The position numbers and the translations under genes were made by a program. This document shows positions 1 through 6,015 of a stretch of 10,047 nt of DNA, in pieces (position 1 is the stretch's first letter; each line of letters opens with the position of its first letter). The notes under the pieces were generated by a model. That model saw only the letters and a program-made list of their open reading frames with translations. It searched no databases and was not told the origin of the DNA. This DNA is from Sphingobium sp. (GTDB lineage Bacteria; Pseudomonadota; Alphaproteobacteria; Sphingomonadales; Sphingomonadaceae). Location: assembly GCA_020051025.1 (NCBI GenBank), contig JAGVJS010000387.1, positions 1 to 10,047 on the forward strand, given 5' to 3'.

Positions 1-264
1 CATCGCGGCGGCGGCGGCGAGGCCCACCGTATAGCGCGCGCCCGACAGCAACCGGCTCAGCACATCGCGGCCCAGATAGTCGCTGCCCAGCCAGTGCGCG
101 GCGGACTGACCATCGAACACATCATAGGCGACGAAAGCGCCGACAGGATAAGGCGCCAGCATCGGCCCGAAGAGGGCGACGGCGAGCCAGAAGAGGACCA
201 GCGCCAGCCCGACCTTGCCGGACAAAGGAAGCGCCTTGGCCTGCGAAAGAGCATTAGCGATCAT
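1..264 (-). CDS. Peptide/nickel-type ABC transporter permease, DppC-like (partial, 3' end outside window)
   Basis: This is the N-terminal 88 codons of the second inner-membrane permease of an Opp/Dpp/Nik-type importer. The start is an ATG at 264 that overlaps the TGA of the upstream permease gene as ATGA, which points to translational coupling. The visible protein has a short polar N-terminus and a first membrane helix at about residues 18-38. Next comes the family signature at about residues 59-76, reading HWLGSDYLGRDVLSRLLSGA, which is the conserved region preceding the transmembrane domain in DppC/OppC proteins. The remaining helices and the EAA loop that contacts the ATPase are beyond position 1. 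In a complete importer this subunit pairs with the DppB-like permease and two ATPases; the ATPase genes are not in the window. The substrate cannot be read from the permease. Confidence 0.9.
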   Translation of the reverse strand, partial: MIANALSQAKALPLSGKVGLALVLFWLAVALFGPMLAPYPVGAFVAYDVFDGQSAAHWLGSDYLGRDVLSRLLSGARYTVGLAAAAAM

Positions 265-1241
265 TGCGCACGCAGCCTGGGGTTGGCGAGGATCGCGGTG
301 ACGTCCGCAATCAGCATCAGGAGGAGGTAGGCCGCGCAGAAGATCATGGCGCAGGCCTGAAGCAGGGGCATGTCGCGGCTGGTGACGGCGTTGACCATCA
401 GGCTGGCGAGGCCGGGATAGTTGAAGATCGTCTCCACGATCACCGCGCCGCCCAGCAGGTAGGAGAGGCTGAGCGCCATGGCGTTGACGATCGGCGCGAT
501 GGCGTTGGGCATGATGTGCTTGAGCACCACCTGCACCGGTGCGACCCCTTTCAGGACGGCCATTTCGACATAGGGGCGATCCATCTGGTCGATCACCGCC
601 GCGCGGGTCATGCGGGCCATCTGGGCGATGACGATGACGCTGAGCGTCAGGATGGGCATGGCGACCCCGCGCAGATAATCGCTCCATCCCATTTCTTCCG
701 ACGCCAGCGCGATGGAAGGCAGCCAGCGCAGCTTCACGGAAAATATCAGCACGGCGATGGTCGCGACCAGAAATTCCGGCACCGCGACCATGGAGAGGGT
801 CGCGACATTGAGCGCCCGGTCCAGCCGCCCGCCCCGGTTCATCGCTGATCCGATGCCGATCACCAGCGCCACCGGCACCGCGACCAGTGCCGTGAGCGCA
901 GCCAGCAACAGGCTGTTGGGCAGGCGTGCGGAAATCACGTCCGCCACCGGCATGTTGGCGACCAGCGACTGGCCCGGATCGCCGCTCACCATGCCGGTCA
1001 GCCAGCTGGCGTAGCGGACATGCGCCGGGCGATCGAGGCCCATCTCATGCCGCAGTGCGGCGACCTGTTGCGGCGTGGCGCTCTGGCCCAACGCCTCCTG
1101 CGCGGCGTCGCCGGGCAGAAGTTGCGCGATGATGAAGATGGTCACCGACACCAGCAACAGGGTCAGAAGCGACGAAGCGAACCGCTTGCCGATCAGGGTG
1201 AGGGCCGCCTTCGCGCCACTTGCATGCGATGCACCCGCCAT
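261..1241 (-). CDS. Peptide/nickel-type ABC transporter permease, DppB-like
   Basis: This is a 326-residue integral membrane permease of the binding-protein-dependent importer family (DppB/OppB/NikB). It has an N-terminal helix at about residues 22-41 followed by the LPGDAA motif typical of this subunit. A large periplasmic segment with MGLDRP and a GDPGQS stretch follows, then helices from about residue 108. The ATPase-contacting EAA loop lies at about residues 225-252 (YVEMAVLKGV, then HIMPNAIAPIV). The frame is open upstream to 1373, but that extension lies inside the binding-protein gene. The ATG at 1241 overlaps that gene's stop as TGATG, has GGAGGG just upstream and gives the usual family length, so I chose it. 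The end overlaps the DppC-like start as ATGA. Substrate specificity is unknown and would be set mainly by the binding protein. Confidence 0.93.
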   Translation of the reverse strand: MAGASHASGAKAALTLIGKRFASSLLTLLLVSVTIFIIAQLLPGDAAQEALGQSATPQQVAALRHEMGLDRPAHVRYASWLTGMVSGDPGQSLVANMPVADVISARLPNSLLLAALTALVAVPVALVIGIGSAMNRGGRLDRALNVATLSMVAVPEFLVATIAVLIFSVKLRWLPSIALASEEMGWSDYLRGVAMPILTLSVIVIAQMARMTRAAVIDQMDRPYVEMAVLKGVAPVQVVLKHIMPNAIAPIVNAMALSLSYLLGGAVIVETIFNYPGLASLMVNAVTSRDMPLLQACAMIFCAAYLLLMLIADVTAILANPRLRAQ

Positions 1242-2782
1242 CAGCCCTCCCACCAGACATGTTCGGAAAATTGATAGCCCATCAGGCCGCCCAGCGAGAC
1301 GGGATAGAGACCCTTCAAACGCCGGTCGTAACCGTCGATCAGGCTGATGAAAACCGGGATGCCGACGCCGCAATGATCGCGGACCAGCCCCTGCATCTCG
1401 CCATAAAGCTGTTTGCGCCGCGCCTGATCGGCTTCGCCCCGCGCTTCCAGCAACAGTCTGTCGAACCGGGGATTGTTCCAGCCACTTTCATTCCAGGCAG
1501 CGTCGGATTTGTAGAAGAGGCTGAACAGCAGGTCGGCGGTCGGGCGCGGGTTGGTGTTGCCGAAGCCGAGCGGGTGCTTCATCCAGTGGGTCGACCAGTA
1601 GCCGTCGGACGGCACCCGGTTGACGGCCAGCTTCAACCCCACGCGCGACCCATATTCCTGAAGGATCGATGCCATGTCGACCGATCCGTCTGCCGCCGGA
1701 GAGGCATAGACAGGCATGCGCACGCCGGTCAGGCCGGCGCGCTGCAAATGCCATTTCGCCTTGTCCAGATCGAGGCTGCGTTGCGGCAGGTCGGCGCGAT
1801 AATAGGGATGGAAGGGCGGGATCGGCTGGTCGTTGGCGATCGTGGCATAGCCGCGATAGAGCGCCCGCTTGATGAGCGGCCGGTCGATCAGATATTTCAT
1901 CGCGGCGACGAAATGCGGATTGCCGGTCGGCAATTGCCGTTGCTGCATGATGAGGTTGGTGTAGAGGCCCGACTGGGTTTCCAGCAGCGCATGGCCGCGC
2001 GACGCCATGATCCGCTTGGTGGACCGCGGATTGACCGCGATTACCAGATGGACGTCGCCCGACAGCAGCGCGTTGACGCGGCTGACTTCGTCCGGGATGC
2101 CGATCAGTTCGATCTCGTCCAGATAGGGTTTGCCGGGCTTCCAGAAATTCTCGTTGCGCCGCGCCAGCGTCCGCACGCCGGGGCTGAATTGCGCGCAGCG
2201 ATAGGGGCCCGTGCCGTTGGCGACGCGAAAATCCTTCGTGCCCGCGCGCAGGATCAGAAAATGCGACTGGGCGAGGATTGCGGGCAGGTCGGCATTGGGG
2301 CCGATCAGGGTGATGACGACATCGCGGCTGCCTGCTGCCTTCACCTGCGCGAACTGCTCGGCGATCGGCGCCATCTTCGACCCGGTCGCTGGATCCTTGT
2401 GCCGCAGCAGCGACCACACGACATCCTGCGCCGTCAGGCTTGCGCCGTCGTGAAAGGTCACGCCCTTGCGCAGGCGGACATGCCAGACTGTCTGGTCGCT
2501 GCTCTCGATCCGTTCCGCCAGCGCCGGGCGGGGGATCAGGTGGCGGTCCATTTCGGTGAGGCCGCTGTAGAACATATAATGGCGGATATAGTCGGTCGAC
2601 AGCGCGCCCTTGGCAGGATCGAGCGTATCGGCGGTCGAGCTGGACAGGCTGGCGACGCGGATGCGCCCGCCTGTGCGCGGTTTGCTTGCGGCCATCGCGC
2701 CATCAGGCAGCAACAGCCCCCCGGCGATGCCAAGTCCGGCGCCGATCAGATCACGCCGGGAAAAGGGCGGCATATCGTCCAT
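1241..2782 (-). CDS. ABC transporter substrate-binding protein, family 5, with Tat signal
   Basis: This is a 513-residue periplasmic extracellular solute-binding protein of family 5 (DppA/OppA/NikA fold), which captures the ligand for the adjacent permeases. Residues 8-13 read SRRDLI, a twin-arginine export motif. A hydrophobic stretch to about residue 25 and a plausible AMA|AS cleavage site near residue 31 follow, so export is probably as a folded protein through Tat. Family landmarks include TFHDGASLTAQDVVWSL at about residues 109-125 and GTGPYR at about 190-195. The NENFWKPGKPYLDEI stretch lies near 210-224. I chose the ATG at 2782 because it overlaps the stop of the upstream oxidase gene as TGATG and leaves a normal Tat leader; an in-frame ATG at 2812 lies inside that gene. 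Family-5 proteins bind peptides, opines, metal chelates, nickel or aminopolycarboxylates, so the ligand stays open. Confidence 0.92.
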   Translation of the reverse strand: MDDMPPFSRRDLIGAGLGIAGGLLLPDGAMAASKPRTGGRIRVASLSSSTADTLDPAKGALSTDYIRHYMFYSGLTEMDRHLIPRPALAERIESSDQTVWHVRLRKGVTFHDGASLTAQDVVWSLLRHKDPATGSKMAPIAEQFAQVKAAGSRDVVITLIGPNADLPAILAQSHFLILRAGTKDFRVANGTGPYRCAQFSPGVRTLARRNENFWKPGKPYLDEIELIGIPDEVSRVNALLSGDVHLVIAVNPRSTKRIMASRGHALLETQSGLYTNLIMQQRQLPTGNPHFVAAMKYLIDRPLIKRALYRGYATIANDQPIPPFHPYYRADLPQRSLDLDKAKWHLQRAGLTGVRMPVYASPAADGSVDMASILQEYGSRVGLKLAVNRVPSDGYWSTHWMKHPLGFGNTNPRPTADLLFSLFYKSDAAWNESGWNNPRFDRLLLEARGEADQARRKQLYGEMQGLVRDHCGVGIPVFISLIDGYDRRLKGLYPVSLGGLMGYQFSEHVWWEG

Positions 2783-4065
2783 CAATGGATTACATCCTGC
2801 CATTTGTACCACAGGCCGACGAGCGGCAGGAACCAGGGCTTGCCGAAATGGCCGGGCACACTGGGCCAGTCGAGGCCATCCCAGGGATTGGCGGCCGGCT
2901 CGCCGCTCATCACCCGCGCCATCTGCTGGCCCATATAGGTCGCCATCTGCACGCCATGGCCGCTATAGCCCATGGAATAATAAAGCCCGTCCTGCTCGCC
3001 CGCGCGGGGCAGCCGGTCGGCGGTCAGGTCCACCATCCCGCCCCACATATGGTCGATGCCCACGCCCCTGAGCGCCGGGAAAATCTCGCCCATGGTCTGC
3101 ACCAGGATATGGCCGCTCTTCACGTCCGATCGCGGGTCGCTGATGGCGAAGCGCGCGCGGCCACCGAAGATCAGCCGATTGTCGGGCGCCAGCCGAAAAT
3201 AATTGCCGATATTCTTGCTGGTCACATAGTTGCGCCGCGCCGGCAGCAGCCGGTCGATCAGCGCATCGTCCAGCGGTTCGGTCGCGATGATGAAGCTGCC
3301 GACCGACACGATCCGGCGACGGAAGAAGCCGAAAGGGCCGGTCGCGGGCGCACCACCGGTCGCGACCAGCAACTGTTTTGCCGTCACCGTGCCGCGTGAG
3401 GAGGTCACGCGCCATCCCTGCGGTACGCGCTGGAAATCGGTGACGTCGGCATGTTCGTAAATCTGCGCCCCGGCCCGCGCGGCGGCTTCGGCAAGACCCA
3501 CACCGAACCGGCCGGGATGGACCTGTGCGCTGGTCGTCTGGATGAGGGCGCCGTGAAAGGCGTCCGATCCCACTTCCTCATGGATGCGCTCCGGCGGGAC
3601 GAGGCGGACATTTTCGTCCACCTCCGCCGCCAGCAGGTCATGCGCGCGGACCAGCTTGTCATAATGGGCGGGTTTGGCGGCCAGCTTCATCCGGCCGGGA
3701 CGGTTGAAGTTGCAGTCAATGCCTTCTTCGCGCGCCAGTCGCTCGACCGTATCGACGGCGTCGGTATGGGCGCGATAATAAGCCTTGGCGATATCCTTGC
3801 CGAACCGGGCGGACAGCGCGCCATAATCATGGGCCGTGCCGTTATTGCACTGACCCCCGTTGCGACCCGAAGCCTCGCCTACGACGCGCCCCTTCTCCAG
3901 CAGCACGACGCTGGCGCCGCGCTTTGCCAGCGCCAGCGCCGACGACAGGCCGGTAAAGCCGCCGCCGATGATGGCGACGTCAACCGATCCCTCGACGCCG
4001 TCCTTCGCTCCGCCCGTGAAGGACGGAGCGCTGGCCAGCCAGTAGGAGAGGGGGGAGGCGTCCAT
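2782..4065 (-). CDS. FAD-dependent oxidoreductase, PuuB/OrdL-like amine or amino acid oxidase
   Basis: This is a 427-residue cytosolic flavoprotein of the DAO family, closest in style to gamma-glutamylputrescine oxidase, whose E. coli member has 426 residues. The dinucleotide-binding fold starts at about residue 28 with DVAIIGGGFTGLSSALALA and ends with an acidic residue (LLEK, about residues 55-58). The PuuB-type GEASGRNGGQ motif follows at about 63-72, and a C-terminal YSMGYSGHGVQMA stretch completes the FAD pocket. Such enzymes oxidise the C-N bond of an amine or amino acid to an imine, releasing an aldehyde or keto acid and, in oxidases, hydrogen peroxide. No PuuA, PuuC or PuuD gene is visible, so putrescine breakdown is not supported. 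The ATG at 4065 lies 5 bases after the HAD gene's TAA, and the stop overlaps the binding-protein start, placing it inside an import operon. Confidence 0.9.
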   Translation of the reverse strand: MDASPLSYWLASAPSFTGGAKDGVEGSVDVAIIGGGFTGLSSALALAKRGASVVLLEKGRVVGEASGRNGGQCNNGTAHDYGALSARFGKDIAKAYYRAHTDAVDTVERLAREEGIDCNFNRPGRMKLAAKPAHYDKLVRAHDLLAAEVDENVRLVPPERIHEEVGSDAFHGALIQTTSAQVHPGRFGVGLAEAAARAGAQIYEHADVTDFQRVPQGWRVTSSRGTVTAKQLLVATGGAPATGPFGFFRRRIVSVGSFIIATEPLDDALIDRLLPARRNYVTSKNIGNYFRLAPDNRLIFGGRARFAISDPRSDVKSGHILVQTMGEIFPALRGVGIDHMWGGMVDLTADRLPRAGEQDGLYYSMGYSGHGVQMATYMGQQMARVMSGEPAANPWDGLDWPSVPGHFGKPWFLPLVGLWYKWQDVIH

Positions 4066-4070
4066 GCCGC

Positions 4071-4739
4071 TTAGAGGCCGACGACCGCGGGCAGGCAGCC
4101 GATATGCGGGATTTCGACGTCGCGATAGAAGGGGTTGGACGGCTCATGGCCGCGACCCACGAACACGCGGCAGCCGAAATGCAGGTCGGTCGCCGTATTC
4201 TGGTCGTAGCGGAAGCTGGAGGAGACGTGCATCATTTCTTCGGGCTTCGCACCGAGCTGGTCGAACATATATTCGAACGCCTGCATGCGCGGCTTATACG
4301 CCTGCGCCATCTGCGCGGTATAGACCGCATGGAACGGTGCGCCCAGCTGGCCTACATTCTGATGGATCTGGTCGTTCATCGCGTTGGACAGGATAACGAG
4401 CGGGATCTTGTCGCCGATCTTGGACAGGCCGCCGGCGACATCGTCATGCGGCCCCCAGGTCGGCACGGCGGCATAGACCGCATCGGCATCCGCCTCATTA
4501 TAGGCGACGCCCCATTTCTGGCAGGTGCGGCGCAGCGAGTTGCGGATGATCTCCTGATAGGGTTCCCAGTCGCCCATCACCTGATCGAAACGATATGCGC
4601 TCCAGTCCTTGCAGAAGGCGGGCAGATTGTCCGCCGCGATCCGGTCGGCCATGAAGGCGGTCGCCATTTCGGTCATGCGGAAACGGGTCAGCGTGCCATA
4701 GCAGTCGAAGCTGATATATTTGGGCCGGAAATTAGGCAT
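4071..4739 (-). CDS. HAD-superfamily hydrolase, type II haloacid dehalogenase-like
   Basis: This is a 222-residue cytosolic protein of the haloacid dehalogenase superfamily, matching the usual type II dehalogenase length. Motif I is FDCYGTL with the nucleophile Asp12 and Thr16. Motif II is the LSN with Ser118. Motif III is Lys149 in YKP, and motif IV is the HVSSSFRYD stretch with Asp179. By recalled comparison with L-2-haloacid dehalogenases, the halide-contacting Arg position appears to be Ser47 (DWSAYR) and the motif IV Asn appears to be Phe176, so true dehalogenase activity is doubtful and a phosphatase-like or other role is possible. The frame is open to an ATG at 4826, but I chose 4739 because AAAGGA lies about 10 bases upstream and the catalytic fold begins at once. 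It is the first gene of the five-gene oxidase/importer operon. Confidence 0.85.
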   Translation of the reverse strand: MPNFRPKYISFDCYGTLTRFRMTEMATAFMADRIAADNLPAFCKDWSAYRFDQVMGDWEPYQEIIRNSLRRTCQKWGVAYNEADADAVYAAVPTWGPHDDVAGGLSKIGDKIPLVILSNAMNDQIHQNVGQLGAPFHAVYTAQMAQAYKPRMQAFEYMFDQLGAKPEEMMHVSSSFRYDQNTATDLHFGCRVFVGRGHEPSNPFYRDVEIPHIGCLPAVVGL

Positions 4740-4824
4740 CGGCGGAGCGTCCTTTGCGGGTTCTGTGATGGGCTTGGGAGCCGTTTGACTAAGGGCATTA
4801 CGACATGGCGGAGCCGGAACATGC

Positions 4825-4841
4825 ACCCGATTGGTTCGGGT
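4825..4841 (-). promoter_or_regulatory. Small inverted repeat in the leader of the HAD/oxidase/importer operon
   Basis: A perfect 6-base inverted repeat, ACCCGA and TCGGGT with a 5-base spacer, lies about 86 bases upstream of the HAD start. It may be an operator half-site pair or a small RNA hairpin. About 80 bases further upstream, at 4923-4928, the minus strand reads TATGAT, a good -10 hexamer, but no acceptable -35 lies at the right spacing. No T-tract follows the repeat, so it is not an intrinsic terminator. No clear terminator for the preceding reductase gene was found in 4740-4977 either, so read-through from that gene is possible. Confidence 0.25.
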
Positions 4842-4977
4842 CGGGGGGCAGATTCCGGCCTTTTATGGCATGGCATTCGGCATCATTTGCCGTGACCTGT
4901 TCGTGCGTGTGATCGGGGTCGGATCATAGCCGAAAAGCCCGGTCCGGCACAGGTGGGCGGCATGGAATGTCGCGCGC

Positions 4978-5904
4978 TCAATAGCCCCGGTCGCGCGCGA
5001 CTTCACCATCCATTGGCTGACCTGCCGAAAAGCGACGGATATTGGCGATCAGTGCGCGCGCCGCGCCATCCGGCCGGGTCATGCTGGCGATATGCGGTGT
5101 AATCATGATGCGCGGATGCGACCAGAAAGGATGGTCGGCGGGCAGCGGTTCAGGATCGGTCACGTCCAGCACGGCGCCAGAAAGATGCGCTTCGTCGAGC
5201 AGGGACAGCAGATCATGCTCCACCAGATGCGGCCCCCGACCGACATTGATGACGGCCGCGCCTTCGGGCAGTTTCGACAGGCTATCCCGGCACAAGATGC
5301 CGCGTGTCTCGTCGGTCAGCGGCAGCAGGCAGATCAGGATGTCGCACTGGCCCAGAAAGGCCGGCAGCGCGTCCGCACCCGCATAACAGTCCACGCCCTC
5401 GATCGCGCCGCCCGACCGGCTCCATCCCGACAAGGGAAAACCGAAGGGCTGGAGCGCCTGCAACACCGCCTGCCCAAGATTGCCAAGGCCCATCACGCCC
5501 ACCCGCCGTTCGCTGGCGGGTTTCAGCTTGATCGGTGCCCAGCGGGCCTGCTTCTGCGCCTCGCGATAGTCGATCAGGTTCCGGTGCAGCGCCATCACCG
5601 CCATCGTCGCATATTCCACCATGCCGGCCGCTATGCCTGGCTCGATCATCCGCACCACGCGGATATGGGGCGGCAGCGCGTCCATATCGAACTGATCGAT
5701 TCCTGCACCGATCGAAAACAGAATGTCCAGATTGGGCAGGCTGGCGATCAGCTCGGCCGAAGGCGCCCAGGCGGCGAGATAGCGGATCGCGGCTGGATCA
5801 TAGGGCTGGGACGGATCGACAAAGGCGACGTCCGGTGCGACAGCGTCAAAAATTTCGCGCCAGATGCGGCCGCGTGCCGGATCGGATGTGTAGAGCAAAG
5901 CCAT
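4978..5904 (-). CDS. ghrA: D-2-hydroxyacid dehydrogenase, glyoxylate/hydroxypyruvate reductase A type
   Basis: This is a 308-residue NAD(P)H-dependent cytosolic reductase of the D-isomer 2-hydroxyacid dehydrogenase family, close in style and length to GhrA, which reduces glyoxylate to glycolate and hydroxypyruvate to glycerate. Visible landmarks are FSIGAGIDQ at about residues 63-71 and MVEYATMAV at about 95-103. The nucleotide-binding GLGNLG lies at 139-144 and is followed by GFPLSGWSRS. The catalytic set is Arg223 in VGRGPH, Glu252 in DPEPLP and His271 in TPHIAS. WSRS after the second strand is typical of NADPH-preferring members, which is an inference. A clear GGAAGG lies 8 bases before the ATG at 5904. 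The gene follows the TonB-dependent receptor in the same direction with a strong terminator between them, so it is either attenuated from the receptor promoter or has its own undetected promoter. The physiological substrate could be another 2-keto acid. Confidence 0.88.
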   Translation of the reverse strand: MALLYTSDPARGRIWREIFDAVAPDVAFVDPSQPYDPAAIRYLAAWAPSAELIASLPNLDILFSIGAGIDQFDMDALPPHIRVVRMIEPGIAAGMVEYATMAVMALHRNLIDYREAQKQARWAPIKLKPASERRVGVMGLGNLGQAVLQALQPFGFPLSGWSRSGGAIEGVDCYAGADALPAFLGQCDILICLLPLTDETRGILCRDSLSKLPEGAAVINVGRGPHLVEHDLLSLLDEAHLSGAVLDVTDPEPLPADHPFWSHPRIMITPHIASMTRPDGAARALIANIRRFSAGQPMDGEVARDRGY

Positions 5905-5930
5905 GGGTGCGACCTTCCGGCATCATCAGG

Positions 5931-5981
5931 CAAAAAGAAACCGCCGCTGTCCCCTGGTCTTGGAGGGAGGGACAGCGGCGG
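5931..5981 (-). terminator. Rho-independent terminator after the TonB-dependent receptor gene
   Basis: A perfect 13-base-pair GC-rich stem is formed by 5941-5953 and 5969-5981 with a 15-base loop. On the minus strand it is followed directly by the T-rich run TTTCTTTTTG (5931-5940). It begins 34 bases after the receptor's stop codon and ends 26 bases before the ghrA-like start. It is active in the minus direction only; the plus-strand side lacks a T-tract. Confidence 0.9.
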
Positions 5982-6015
5982 CGGACCGGAGTGGGCACAC
6001 CCCGGCGAAGCGGCA

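Noticed and set aside
1242..1373. 44-residue N-terminal extension of the DppB-like permease
   Set aside because: It lies wholly within the binding-protein gene, is Arg/Pro-rich and not membrane-like, and the TGATG start at 1241 has a strong ribosome binding site.
1220..2938. Long plus-strand open frame of 572 codons opposite the binding-protein gene
   Set aside because: It is antisense to a gene with clear family motifs, crosses gene boundaries, and its translation is rich in His, Arg, Gln and Asp with no recognisable domain, as expected for a complement frame in GC-rich DNA.
4740..4826. Longer HAD start at the ATG at 4826 adding 29 residues
   Set aside because: The extension (rich in Pro and Ala) is not part of the fold, and the ATG at 4739 has a good ribosome binding site and gives the normal family length.
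4923..4951. TATGAT as a -10 element for the HAD operon
   Set aside because: The hexamer is good, but the sequence at a 17-base spacing, TGTGCC, is a poor -35; kept only as a remark.
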